From Pseudomonas sp. LS-2 (GTDB taxonomy: Bacteria > Pseudomonadota > Gammaproteobacteria > Pseudomonadales > Pseudomonadaceae): a stretch of DNA of 64,000 bases. Positions 8,264-17,226 of this stretch are shown here, in pieces; the first letter of the stretch is position 1, and every line of letters starts with the position of its first letter. Both the position numbers and the translations under genes were made by a program. The notes beneath the pieces are model-generated. The model saw only the letters and a program-made list of their open reading frames with translations, made no database searches and had not been told where the DNA came from. The stretch lies in assembly GCF_003605735.1 (NCBI RefSeq), contig NZ_QXTJ01000002.1, positions 157,196 through 221,195 on the forward strand, given 5' to 3'.

Positions 8264-9025
8264 ATGAAGGTTACGGATAATACTATTTTCATCACTGGTG
8301 GCGGCTCGGGTATCGGTCGCGGATTGGCTGAAGCTTTCCACAAGTTAGGCAATAAAGTCATCATTGCTGGTCGCCGTAAAGCACTGCTGGATGAGGTAAT
8401 CGCCGCTAATCCGGGAATGGATGCGGTTGAGCTTGATATCAACGATCCCAGCAACATTGCCCATGTTGCCAAAGATCTGATCAAACGCTATCCAACGCTC
8501 AATGTATTGATCAATAACGCGGGAATCATGCCGTTCGACGACCCAGCTTCAACTATCGATGAAGCCACAATGCTGGGTACGATCACGACCAATCTGTATG
8601 GTCCGATCCGTATGACGTCTGCGCTGATCGAGCATCTCAAGTCTCAACCCCGTTCCGTTATCATCAATAATTCTTCGGTACTGGCTTTCGTTCCGTTGGC
8701 AGGTAACGCTGTTTATTCGGCAACCAAAGCAGCGCTGCATTCGTACTCACTGTCTCAGCGATTTGCGCTGCGTGACTCTACTGTGACCGTGCAAGAGATC
8801 GCGCCACCTTGGGTTAACACTGACCTGATTCACAAAGGTGATGACCCACGTGCTATGCCGCTAGACGCGTTTATCGAGGAAACCATGGCAGGGCTGGCGA
8901 CCGATACTCCGGAAGTCATCGTCGAAGCCATTCGACCGTTTCGTGACAACCCTGGGTCGCAGGAGCACGCAATTGTCCATGGCTTCAATCAGTCACTGGT
9001 GGAAAACCCTATCCCGGTAGCTTGA
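8264..9025 (+). CDS. Short-chain dehydrogenase/reductase (DltE-like)
   Basis: Cytosolic NAD(P)-dependent oxidoreductase of 253 residues. It has the dinucleotide motif TGGGSGIG (residues 10-17), NNAG (about 86-89), the catalytic Ser in NNSSVLAF and YSATK with catalytic Tyr and Lys. LGNKVIIAGRR after the glycine loop suggests NADP preference, since Arg residues follow beta-2. The pattern resembles DltE/YdfG-like SDRs; the substrate is unknown. GAGG lies 10 bases before the ATG. The gene stands alone between the AT-rich block and a good terminator; no dedicated regulator is adjacent. Confidence 0.9.
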   Translation: MKVTDNTIFITGGGSGIGRGLAEAFHKLGNKVIIAGRRKALLDEVIAANPGMDAVELDINDPSNIAHVAKDLIKRYPTLNVLINNAGIMPFDDPASTIDEATMLGTITTNLYGPIRMTSALIEHLKSQPRSVIINNSSVLAFVPLAGNAVYSATKAALHSYSLSQRFALRDSTVTVQEIAPPWVNTDLIHKGDDPRAMPLDAFIEETMAGLATDTPEVIVEAIRPFRDNPGSQEHAIVHGFNQSLVENPIPVA

Positions 9026-9043
9026 AGTACCTCTCACCTACCG

Positions 9044-9076
9044 AAAAATGCCAGACCTCATGTCTGGCATTTTTTT
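9044..9076 (+). terminator. Rho-independent terminator after SDR
   Basis: AAAAATGCCAGAC (9044-9056), loop CTCAT, GTCTGGCATTTTT (9062-9074) with a run of T. The A run on the left arm makes it potentially bidirectional, serving the convergent aceEF operon as well. Confidence 0.9.
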
Positions 9077-9185
9077 GTCTCAAGAAGCTATGGAGAACGA
9101 ACTTCGCTTGCGCGAAGTCCATTCTTTTCGCTGTCACACGTGCGTTGTCCGTTGATCACCCTTTAAAATTTGAGATCCTAAGCGT

Positions 9186-10466
9186 TCAAATCGCAACTCG
9201 CCGAAAATCTTCCAGTACGCTCTTAAGGTAGGCAAGAAACCGACCTGCCTCAGCGCCGTCGACTACTCTGTGATCCCAAGAAAGTGACAAGGGCATGATG
9301 AGTCTTGGTACCACCGCTGCGGACTTCGTATCCCACACCGGTTGGAGCCTTGCTTTCCCAACCCCGAGAATACCGACCTCTGGCGCATTGATAATCGGGG
9401 TAAAGTAAGTACCGCCGATACCCCCCAACGATGAAATGGTGAAGCTCCCACCCTGCATTTGTTCGGGCTTCAGCTTTCCTTCGCGTGCCAGCGCGGACAG
9501 CGCCGACATCTCGCTTGCAATGTCTTGCACCCCTTTCTGGTCGACGTCTCGCACAACCGGCACTACCAACCCGTTGGGGGTGTCCGCTGCAAAGCCGATG
9601 TGAAAGTAATTTTTCAGAACGAGTTCCTGACCTTCGGTCAGCGATGCGTTGAAGTAAGGAAAGCGTTTTAAGGCCACAGCAGACGCCTTCGCTATGAACG
9701 CCAACAACGTGATTTTGGTACCTTTGTTTGAAGAGTCTTGATTGAGGGCCTGGCGCAGTTCTTCCAGATTCGTGACGTCAACGTCATCGTGATTGGTGAC
9801 ATGGGGAATACGTACCCAGTTGCGATGCAAATTGGCGCCTGAAATCCTTTTGATTCTGGGCAGTGGCTCTCGGGTAACGGGCCCGAATTTGCTGAAGTCG
9901 ATATCCGGCCAAGCAAGGAGATCCAGTCCATCGCCCGATGACCGCGGCTGCTGCATACGACTTTTCACATAGCTCAAAACGTCCGCGCGGGTCACTCGAC
10001 CGCGCTGACCAGTACCCGCGACTTCGCGGATATCGATGCCTGTTTCCCGAGCAAATTTGCGTACTGCGGGCCCAGCATGGCCAATGCCTGACACGGCAGC
10101 GGGGTCTGCGCTCTGGGAAGCGTCTACAACAGGCGCCAAGGTCAGTGGCATCTGAGGTGGGAGGCTGACGGCAGGTGCTGGTGGCTTCTCGGGCTCAGGC
10201 TCTTGCGGTGTGACTTGCGAGGATGCCACCGCCGTTTCTAGCATGAGCAGCAATGATCCGCTGGATACTTTGTCACCCAGCCCCACATCCAACTTGTGCA
10301 CCACTCCCGCAGCAGGTGCGGGGATATCTATGAGCGCCTTATCTGACTCCAGAGAAATCAGCGGCTGATCCTTTTCAATACGATCACCAACTTTGATCTG
10401 TATTTCTACGACGGGCACATCTTTGAAGTCGCCGATGTCGGGCACGACTACCTGAATGACGGACAT
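9186..10466 (-). CDS. aceF: Pyruvate dehydrogenase E2, single lipoyl domain
   Basis: Dihydrolipoamide acetyltransferase core of a pyruvate dehydrogenase complex, 426 residues: transfers acetyl from E1 to CoA. One lipoyl domain (residues 1-78) has the lipoylated lysine in ESDKA. An Ala/Pro linker follows, then the E1/E3-binding domain (HAGPAVRKFARETGIDI...GRVTRADVL, about 125-165) and the catalytic domain with HRVVDGAEAGRF (HxxxDG) near the C-terminus. Housekeeping Pseudomonas AceF usually has two or more lipoyl domains and is longer, so this looks like a second, compact copy. TAGGA precedes the ATG. It lies 31 bases after aceE on the same strand; no E3 (lpd) gene is adjacent, so E3 must come from elsewhere. 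Confidence 0.92.
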   Translation of the reverse strand: MSVIQVVVPDIGDFKDVPVVEIQIKVGDRIEKDQPLISLESDKALIDIPAPAAGVVHKLDVGLGDKVSSGSLLLMLETAVASSQVTPQEPEPEKPPAPAVSLPPQMPLTLAPVVDASQSADPAAVSGIGHAGPAVRKFARETGIDIREVAGTGQRGRVTRADVLSYVKSRMQQPRSSGDGLDLLAWPDIDFSKFGPVTREPLPRIKRISGANLHRNWVRIPHVTNHDDVDVTNLEELRQALNQDSSNKGTKITLLAFIAKASAVALKRFPYFNASLTEGQELVLKNYFHIGFAADTPNGLVVPVVRDVDQKGVQDIASEMSALSALAREGKLKPEQMQGGSFTISSLGGIGGTYFTPIINAPEVGILGVGKARLQPVWDTKSAAVVPRLIMPLSLSWDHRVVDGAEAGRFLAYLKSVLEDFRRVAI

Positions 10467-10497
10467 GTTCTATTCCTAACCAGAATTTTGAGTGGAT

Positions 10498-13191
10498 TCA
10501 GCACTGCCAGGACGCCGGTCGGGCAGGATCCCCGTGGTATCTGTCAATCGCCTCGCGCCAAACCGAACGTTCAATCACACCGTCATCTGCCAGACCTTTA
10601 AGAGCCGCGATTACGATAGACTGGCGATCCACTTCAAAAAACTCTCGCAGCGCCTGCCGTGTATCACTGCGTCCGAAGCCGTCAGTTCCAAGGGTGACGT
10701 AGCGGTTGGGTACAAAGCCTCGGATCAATTCAGGCAAGGCTCGGACATAGTCCGTCGCAGCAATGACGGGCCCTTTGAAGCCTGCCAACTGCCGCTGGAT
10801 GTATGAGGCTTCAGTCGCGCCACCAAGGCGCTCGGTCCGCTCGCGATCAAGCCCTTCGCGTTGTAGCTGCGTATAACTGGTGACGCTCCAGACCGCCGCT
10901 TCGATCTTCCAATCCTGTGCGAGTAGCTGCTGGGCCGCCAGCACCTCGCCCAGAATGGCCCCCGAGCCCAACAACTGAACTTGGGCCTGCTGAGTGCCGT
11001 TAAATCGGTACATGCCGGCCAGCACACCCTCGCGCACCTCATGACTGCGGTCTTCTGGAATTGAAGGCTGTGAGGTGTTTTCATTCATGACTGTGAGGTA
11101 GTAAAAGACATCTTGCTGCCGTTCGCCCATCTCACGCATCCCTTCGTCGAGAATGATGGCGACCTCGTAAGCGAAAGCTGGGTCATAAGCGCGGCAATTT
11201 GGAATGGTGGATGCCGTGACATGGCTGGTGCCGTCCTGGTGCTGCAAGCCTTCACCACCCAGCGTTGTCTTTCCTGAGGTTGCGCCTATCAGGAACCCTC
11301 GCGCACGCTGATCCGCAGCAGCCCAGATGATGTCCCCTACGCGTTGGAAGCCGAACATCGAGTAGTAGATGTAGAACGGCAGCATAGGCAGATCATGCAC
11401 GCTATAAGACGTAGCGGCCGCGATCCAGGAAGAAAGGGCTCCAGCTTCGGAGATGCCTTCCTCTAAGATCTGCCCATCAGTCGCTTCCCTGTAGTAGAGC
11501 ACCGATCCCAAATCCTCAGGCTCGTAGAGCTGACCCGATGGGGAGTAGATACCGATCTGGCGGAACATGTTTGCCATCCCGAAAGTACGTGCCTCGTCGG
11601 CAACGATCGGAACTATCCGAGACCCCAGCGCTTTGTCTTTCAGAAGTGCGGTAAACATACGCACCAGCGCCATGGTGGTGGACATCTCCTTACCTTCGGC
11701 CGCCATCGCGAATTGCCCCCAGACATCGATATCCGGGATGGTTAGAGCGGTCGTGGAGGCTTGACGGCGTCGCGGCAAATATCCTCCCAATGCTTGGCGT
11801 TGTGCGTGCAGATATTTCATTTCAGGACTGTCGTCGGCGGGGCGGTAAAAAGCCAGTTGCTCGACTTCTTGATCACTGAGTGGGACCCGGAACCGGTCCC
11901 GGAAACCTTTGAGGTCTTCGGTCTCGAGTTTTTTCTGCTGGTGGGTCGTCATACGGCCTTGGCCGGTAACGCCCATGCCATACCCCTTCATGGTTTTGGC
12001 AAGGATCACTGTTGGTTGACCCTTATGCTGCCGGGCTGAAGCATAGGCGGCGTGTAGCTTGCGCACGTCATGTCCACCGCGCCGAAGGACATCAATGTCG
12101 CTATCGCTGAGATGCGCAGCAAGGGCGGCCAGTTCAGGATTCTGAGCAAAGAAACGCTCGCGATTGTATTGGCCGTCATTGGCGGAGAACGTTTGGAATT
12201 GCCCGTCTACCGTGTTCGCGAAAGCGCGGAGCAACGCGTTGCCCTTGTCGCGGGCAAACAGCGGATCCCAATCGGAACCCCATATGACTTTGATGACATT
12301 CCAGCCAGCTCCCTCAAAGAGCGCTTCAAGTTCGTCAATGATTCGCCCGTTGCCGCGTACTGGCCCATCAAGGCGTTGCAGGTTGCAGTTGATGACGAAG
12401 GTCAGATTGTCCAACCGCTCCCGGGCAGCCAGTGACAAAGCGCCGATCGACTCGGGTTCGTCCATTTCTCCATCGCCAAAAAAACCCCAAACGTGCCGCT
12501 CGGAAGCTTCGAGTAATTGGCGGTCCTGCAGATAGCGCATGAAGCGTGCTTGGAAGATCGAATTGATTGGACCAATGCCCATCGAACCGGTGGGAAATTG
12601 CCAGAAATCTGGCATCAGCCAAGGGTGTGGATAGGAGCACAGACCAGGACCTCTAATCTCCTGACGGTAATGCTCTAGCTGGTTCTGGCTCAGGTGCCCC
12701 TCAAGGTAGGCCCGTGCGTAAACGCCAGGAGATGAATGGGGCTGGAAGAAAACCAGATCGCCTTTGGAGTCCTCAGAGTCGGCTTTGAAAAAATGGTTGA
12801 ATCCCACTTCGAACAGGTCGGCTGCGGAAGCGTAACTGGCGATGTGTCCGCCTAGCTCGCCATACGCACGGTTGGCTCGGACTACCATGGCCAACGCGTT
12901 CCAGCGCAGCGCACCGCTCAGCTTCTCTTCCAATTCAAGATTGCCAGGATAAGGAGACTGGTGTTCGACGCTGATCGTGTTTTGGTATGGCGTTACGCGC
13001 GTGCGTGTCGACTTCACGCCGCGGGACGAAGCAAACTCGGCCAGCCTGTCAAACAAAAACTGAGCACGATCTGCGCCTGCTTCTCTCGCAACGGAGTCGA
13101 GTGCTTCAAGCCATTCGCCGGTTTCAAGTGGGTCAGCATCCAGCTGAACGGTGTCTACGCTGAAGCGTGACGCGGGTGGGAGATTAGTCAT
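10498..13191 (-). CDS. aceE: Pyruvate dehydrogenase E1, homodimeric type
   Basis: Thiamine-diphosphate-dependent E1 of 897 residues, near the usual AceE length; decarboxylates pyruvate and acetylates the E2 lipoyl group. The ThDP motif is clear (GDGEMDEPES about residue 239, ending NCNLQRLDGPVRGN). Further hallmarks are HPWLMPDFWQFPTGSMG and ILAKTMKGYGMG. GGAGGACAGAA before the ATG is a strong ribosome-binding site. With aceF it forms a two-gene operon, probably an accessory pyruvate dehydrogenase or a relative acting on another 2-oxoacid. A LysR gene lies 215 bases upstream in the same direction. How it differs in substrate or conditions from the core copy cannot be read here. Confidence 0.93.
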   Translation of the reverse strand: MTNLPPASRFSVDTVQLDADPLETGEWLEALDSVAREAGADRAQFLFDRLAEFASSRGVKSTRTRVTPYQNTISVEHQSPYPGNLELEEKLSGALRWNALAMVVRANRAYGELGGHIASYASAADLFEVGFNHFFKADSEDSKGDLVFFQPHSSPGVYARAYLEGHLSQNQLEHYRQEIRGPGLCSYPHPWLMPDFWQFPTGSMGIGPINSIFQARFMRYLQDRQLLEASERHVWGFFGDGEMDEPESIGALSLAARERLDNLTFVINCNLQRLDGPVRGNGRIIDELEALFEGAGWNVIKVIWGSDWDPLFARDKGNALLRAFANTVDGQFQTFSANDGQYNRERFFAQNPELAALAAHLSDSDIDVLRRGGHDVRKLHAAYASARQHKGQPTVILAKTMKGYGMGVTGQGRMTTHQQKKLETEDLKGFRDRFRVPLSDQEVEQLAFYRPADDSPEMKYLHAQRQALGGYLPRRRQASTTALTIPDIDVWGQFAMAAEGKEMSTTMALVRMFTALLKDKALGSRIVPIVADEARTFGMANMFRQIGIYSPSGQLYEPEDLGSVLYYREATDGQILEEGISEAGALSSWIAAATSYSVHDLPMLPFYIYYSMFGFQRVGDIIWAAADQRARGFLIGATSGKTTLGGEGLQHQDGTSHVTASTIPNCRAYDPAFAYEVAIILDEGMREMGERQQDVFYYLTVMNENTSQPSIPEDRSHEVREGVLAGMYRFNGTQQAQVQLLGSGAILGEVLAAQQLLAQDWKIEAAVWSVTSYTQLQREGLDRERTERLGGATEASYIQRQLAGFKGPVIAATDYVRALPELIRGFVPNRYVTLGTDGFGRSDTRQALREFFEVDRQSIVIAALKGLADDGVIERSVWREAIDRYHGDPARPASWQC

Positions 13192-13406
13192 TTCTGTCCT
13201 CCGACATGTGAGAACAAAAGGCTATCGATTACTCAGGAGAATTTTTCTCTGTTGTCAGGCCTCAGAAGCATCTCAAGCAGCCATGTATCCACTGAAAACA
13301 TCTCCTTTTCAGAATTATTACCTTCAAACAAAGCTCTTCCTCCTTTGGTCGAGCATCCCCCGACGCTCCACATCTTGGGCAGGGGCTAGGATTGAAATGA
13401 TGCTAT

Positions 13407-14378
13407 CTAGCTTGGCTCGTTCGCGTCGCAAAACAAGGTGCTCACTAATGCAGGATTGGATGCACCTCCTATGTGTACTTCTTGGGCAGCTTGAGCGAAG
13501 CGTTCGCGTAGAAAATCCAGCAAGGCCCTGACTCTCGCTGGAAGATATCGGTTGCGCGGGTACAAGGCGTGCAGCGGACTTTCGGCCGTTTGCCAGTCAG
13601 GCATGACCAGGCTCAGTCGTCCTGCATAAAGGTCAGCGCTTACGTCCCAGATCGATTTGAGCACGATTCCGTGACCATCGATGGCCCATTGGCGAGCCAA
13701 AGCGCCGTCGTTGGTCTCGCGAGCGAACTCCATCGGCACTTTGAATATTGAAGTTTCGTTGCCACGTAGTAGGTGCCACTCGCTGGACCAGCCATTTTGG
13801 CTGGCGACAATGTGATCAAAGTCGGCCAACTGATCGGGGTGGCTAGGCATACCTTTGCGCTTGAGATAGCTGGGAGCGGCGCAAAGCACACGACGGTTCG
13901 CCGCCAGCGGTCGCGCGACGAGGGAGCTGGCCGGAGGAACACCAAATCGAATCATCAGATCCACATCATCGGCAATGAGATGGGACAGTGAGTCGGAAAG
14001 AATCAAGGCCGGTACTACCTGTGGGTAAAGGGCCATGAACTCGTCGAGCCAAGCGTTCAACACATGGCGGCCGAAGTCAGAAGTGGCGGAGATGCGTATT
14101 TTGCCTCGGATTTCTTTCTTCTCAACCGACAACGCCGCCCGAGCATCGTCTAGCGCTTGCAAGGCTTGGCGGCAATACTGCAAGTAGATTCGCCCCTCGT
14201 CAGTCAGGCGCAGCTGACGCGTGGTACGTTCAAATAACCGAGTGGCGAGCGAAGACTCCAGCTTGAGCAAGCGCGCGCTAGCGGCTGCGGGTGACAGCCC
14301 TAATTTGCGACCTGCCGCGGAAATACCCCCGGTTTGTTCAGCTTCGACGAATAATCGAATAGCTTCCAAGTTATCCAT
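13407..14378 (-). CDS. LysR-family transcriptional regulator
   Basis: A 323-residue LTTR. The N-terminal winged helix is typical of the DsdC/CrgA-like group (MDNLEAIRLFVEAEQTGGIS, AAGRKLGLSPAAASARL, LFERTTRQLRLTDEG). The effector domain (about 90-300) contains RISATSDFGRHVLNAWL and DLMIRFGVPPASSLVARPL. It is divergent from the SnoaL-like gene (259 bases apart) and upstream of aceEF in the same direction, so either could be its target; divergence makes the SnoaL-like gene the default guess. The C-terminal tail after about residue 300 is longer than usual. Confidence 0.9.
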   Translation of the reverse strand: MDNLEAIRLFVEAEQTGGISAAGRKLGLSPAAASARLLKLESSLATRLFERTTRQLRLTDEGRIYLQYCRQALQALDDARAALSVEKKEIRGKIRISATSDFGRHVLNAWLDEFMALYPQVVPALILSDSLSHLIADDVDLMIRFGVPPASSLVARPLAANRRVLCAAPSYLKRKGMPSHPDQLADFDHIVASQNGWSSEWHLLRGNETSIFKVPMEFARETNDGALARQWAIDGHGIVLKSIWDVSADLYAGRLSLVMPDWQTAESPLHALYPRNRYLPARVRALLDFLRERFAQAAQEVHIGGASNPALVSTLFCDANEPS

Positions 14379-14637
14379 AATTCTTCCGGTTTTTTTGAAG
14401 ATCCATCAATGACCAGCCCAGTTATCAAAGCTGATTGCCTAACGCACACTGGCTATCTCAAGCATCACTGGCTGAAGAAATTTCTGCCTTGAAGCCTGCC
14501 TCACTGTGTTCACGCCCAACCGCTTTGATGTTGTGTCAGAACGTCATAGGCATCGGCACGGTTGGAAGAGCATGAAGCAGCGCTCATAGAAGCACTGCTG
14601 GAGGACAGCAACTACCCACCAATACCGGAGGAAATCC

Positions 14638-15180
14638 ATGCGTCCGTTCATTCCAGGCCTCTTCGCCGCAGTTGTCATCGCTAGTACATTGAGCCATGCC
14701 GCAGTAGCGGCCGAGCCTGCTTTGATCACCCCAAAGGTTCTCATCGCGGATCATGGTGTAACGCCTGAGCAGATCCAGGCACAGACGTTGGCAGCTAGAC
14801 GCTACGCGACATTCTGGGCGTCAGGTGATCCAGCTCTGGCGCGCGAGGCGCTGGCCTCCGATTTCATGGATCGAGCGCTACCACCAGGGCGTCCTCAGGG
14901 TATCTCTGGTCCTCTCGCGGCCTCTCAGGCGTTCCATGCCGCAGTGCCGGACCTTGGCTGCGAGGTCCAGCAGATGATCGTCAGTGGCGACCGGGTCGTC
15001 TCCCATTTGCGTTTTACGGGACACTTCACCGGCACCTTCAATGGGGTGAAAGGCAAAGGCCAAACTGTCAACTTCATTGCCACCGACATCTATCGCATAG
15101 CCGATGGCCGAATTGCCGAGAACTGGCACCTGGAAGACAACCTCACGTTTCTACAGCAGATCGACGCAATCGCTCATTGA
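14638..15180 (+). CDS. Exported SnoaL-like (ester cyclase) protein
   Basis: A 180-residue protein with a signal peptide (residues 1-25, ending AVAAE) and a SnoaL/NTF2-like fold. The family signature is seen in ARRYATFWASGDPALAREAL, FHAAVPDLGCEVQQMIVSGD, VVSHLRFTGHFTGTFNGVKG and ADGRIAENWHLEDNLTFLQQ. Relatives include polyketide cyclases and many proteins of unknown substrate; export is less usual. GGAGG precedes the ATG. It is divergent from a LysR gene and convergent with an AraC gene. Enzymatic role and substrate are unknown. Confidence 0.85.
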   Translation: MRPFIPGLFAAVVIASTLSHAAVAAEPALITPKVLIADHGVTPEQIQAQTLAARRYATFWASGDPALAREALASDFMDRALPPGRPQGISGPLAASQAFHAAVPDLGCEVQQMIVSGDRVVSHLRFTGHFTGTFNGVKGKGQTVNFIATDIYRIADGRIAENWHLEDNLTFLQQIDAIAH

Positions 15181-15194
15181 TTACCGCGATCCGC

Positions 15195-15226
15195 TGAGCT
15201 GTGAGCGCTGTGACGCTCACAGCTCA
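15195..15226. terminator. Shared hairpin between convergent genes
   Basis: TGAGCTGTGAGCG (15195-15207), loop CTGTGA, exact complement (15214-15226). A 13-base perfect stem without a T run; probably ends transcription from both sides. Confidence 0.55.
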
Positions 15227-15243
15227 TGACCCCTTCAAAGTTC

Positions 15244-16182
15244 TTATGCGGACCGATCAACCGTGTCACTGTTCCCCGTTTCTCTATAGCGCTTAGGGGA
15301 CATCCCGGTCAGGCGTTTGAAGGCATTGCTGAAGGCGCTTTCAGAGGCGTACCCAAAACGCGGGGCGATCTGGGACAGCGTCAGTCTTTCCTCAAGCAAA
15401 GCCTTTCTGGCCAACCGCATACGCCACCCCGTTACGTAGACAAGCGCTGAAACCCCGGCTACCTGTTTGAAATATGCAGAAAAAGATGCCCTAGACATAG
15501 CGCTGGCGGCAGCAAGTTCGCCGAGCCGCCATGTACGCGATGGATCGCAATGGATCAAGCTAAGTGCAGGTGCTAGGCGCTTATCACACGCGGCTTTCAA
15601 CAATCCTGGTGTGACGCTTGGAGCTTCTTCGAGGTGGGATCTGAGTATCTGGATGAAAATCAATTCAGCCAACTGGGACGAGATGGCCGTGGCACCAGGA
15701 CGCTGCTCCCGTCTCTCCTTCATCAACTGCTCAAGAAGCCAGTGCACCGTCGTTGCTGTCGTGGAGTTTTTACTCAGGTGAAGGTATGGCGGAAGTGATC
15801 CCAAGAATAAATCTGCTCCGGCATGCGCCAACGAGATATTCCCTCCGATCATGAAAAAATCATCGCCATCGCCCAATTGCGATACGGCCCCTGAGCGCTT
15901 GTTGATCAAATCATCCAGCCGGGTGCGAGGAGCCTCTAGATCACTGGCGATGACCAGCGCCCTCGGCGCCGTTAGCAGCAGCACCTCCCCGCTTTGAATC
16001 AGCAATGGCTGAGTCTTGCCTTCGAGCTTGATCCAGCATTTCCCTTTCGCCACCCCCCAAAACTTCACGCCATCCGGAGCGGGGATTTCAAGCCCCCATG
16101 CGCCACCAGCGACTAGACCGCCCGAGCCGAGTGCTTTTGCTGTGATGAGCTGAATCAACTCGGAAAATGGGTCAGCGTTCAT
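15244..16182 (-). CDS. AraC-family regulator with cupin_6 domain
   Basis: A 312-residue regulator. The N-terminal cupin-like ligand domain (1-175) opens in the family-typical way (DPFSELIQLI, then GVAKGKCWIKLEG, with FFMIGGN later). The C-terminal AraC helix-turn-helix pair lies at about 205-305 (WRLGELAAASAMSRASFSAY, LSQIAPRFGYASESAFSNAF, GMSPKRYR). A longer frame reaches 16332 but would overlap the divergent SDR gene, so I use the ATG at 16182, which starts where homologues do; its ribosome-binding site is poor, and 16245 is possible. It probably controls the divergent SDR gene, the usual pairing for this subgroup. Confidence 0.87.
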   Translation of the reverse strand: MNADPFSELIQLITAKALGSGGLVAGGAWGLEIPAPDGVKFWGVAKGKCWIKLEGKTQPLLIQSGEVLLLTAPRALVIASDLEAPRTRLDDLINKRSGAVSQLGDGDDFFMIGGNISLAHAGADLFLGSLPPYLHLSKNSTTATTVHWLLEQLMKERREQRPGATAISSQLAELIFIQILRSHLEEAPSVTPGLLKAACDKRLAPALSLIHCDPSRTWRLGELAAASAMSRASFSAYFKQVAGVSALVYVTGWRMRLARKALLEERLTLSQIAPRFGYASESAFSNAFKRLTGMSPKRYRETGNSDTVDRSA

Positions 16183-16279
16183 TTTGGACGATGGCTCATG
16201 AAGTATGGACTGTTGCGCATTAGGAATCTCCAAGCCGTCCCGTAGCATTGGGGTTCTACAATCGTAACGAGTATCTGTG

Positions 16280-17107
16280 ATGCAACGTACATGGCTCATT
16301 TCCGGAATTAGCAGTGGCTTTGGTCGCAGCATGGCAGAACAGCTTTTGGCTGTTGGCGATCGAGTAGCGGGGACGGTGCGGTCCCTTTCGAGCGTGGAAG
16401 ATTTGCAACGTCGCTATACCGATCAGCTTTGGGTAACCGAACTAAATCTCGACGAGATGGGCTCGATTCGTGAGGTAGTGGACAGTGCTTTTTCAGCGAT
16501 GGGCAAGATAGATGTAGTCGTCAGCAATGCCGGTTATGGCTTGTTTGGTGCAGCAGAGGAAGCAACGGATGAGCAGGTTGTTCATCAGATTCACACCAAT
16601 CTGCTCGGCTCAATTCAATTGGTACGATGTGCGCTGCCTCATCTGCGTATCGCAGGCGGCGGCAGAATCATCCAATTGTCGACCGTGGGGGGGCAAGCTG
16701 CTTTTCCTGGCGCTTCGCTATATCACGCCTCCAAGTGGGGAATAGAAGGTTTCATCGATTCTTTGAGCCGTGAAATTGAAGTGTTCAACATCGGCTGTAC
16801 GCTCGTTGAACCAGGGGGCGCTCGTACGCAATTCCGCTACGGCAGTTCCCGCATTGGCCCACGTCTGCCAGCCTATGACGTTTCTCCGGCGAGCATGGCG
16901 CGCCAGATGATTGAGGCGGGTACTGCAGTACCACCGGGAGATCCAGAAAAAATGGTCGCCCGGATCATCGAAAGCGCTAGCCAGATCCCGGCGCCCAAAA
17001 GACTCGTACTCGGAACGGATGCCTACACAGCCATGCATCAGCAACTCGCCCAACGGCTCGCTGAACTCGAACTACAGCGCGATCAGGCATCGTCGACCGA
17101 TGCTTAA
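16280..17107 (+). CDS. Short-chain dehydrogenase/reductase
   Basis: A 275-residue SDR of the large group often found beside AraC/cupin_6 regulators. It has the glycine motif GISSGFG in place of the stricter TGxxxGIG, SNAGYG for the NNAG block, the catalytic Ser in QLSTVGG and YHASKWG with Tyr and Lys. TVRS after beta-2 suggests NADP. A GTG (16277) and an ATG (16280) are adjacent; I chose the ATG. Substrate unknown. The divergent AraC gene is about 100 bases away and presumably responds to its substrate. Confidence 0.9.
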   Translation: MQRTWLISGISSGFGRSMAEQLLAVGDRVAGTVRSLSSVEDLQRRYTDQLWVTELNLDEMGSIREVVDSAFSAMGKIDVVVSNAGYGLFGAAEEATDEQVVHQIHTNLLGSIQLVRCALPHLRIAGGGRIIQLSTVGGQAAFPGASLYHASKWGIEGFIDSLSREIEVFNIGCTLVEPGGARTQFRYGSSRIGPRLPAYDVSPASMARQMIEAGTAVPPGDPEKMVARIIESASQIPAPKRLVLGTDAYTAMHQQLAQRLAELELQRDQASSTDA

Positions 17108-17177
17108 GGCCCCAAGTAGTTATTCAGGTATTGCACATCGGCGTTAAACCACCGCTGAAGCTCAGGGAAATTGAATA

Positions 17178-17206
17178 CTGCAGCCGCTTCACTGAGGCGG
17201 CTGCAG
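17178..17206. terminator. Shared hairpin between convergent genes
   Basis: CTGCAGCCGC (17178-17187), 9-base loop, exact complement (17197-17206), between the SDR and the OpuAC-like gene. No clear T run. Confidence 0.5.
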
Positions 17207-17226
17207 GACAACTCGTCCGATGAGCG

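Noticed and set aside
9101..9118. ACTTCGC/GCGAAGT hairpin as an aceEF terminator
   Set aside because: Stem is only seven bases and has no T run on the minus strand; the adjacent stronger terminator explains the junction.
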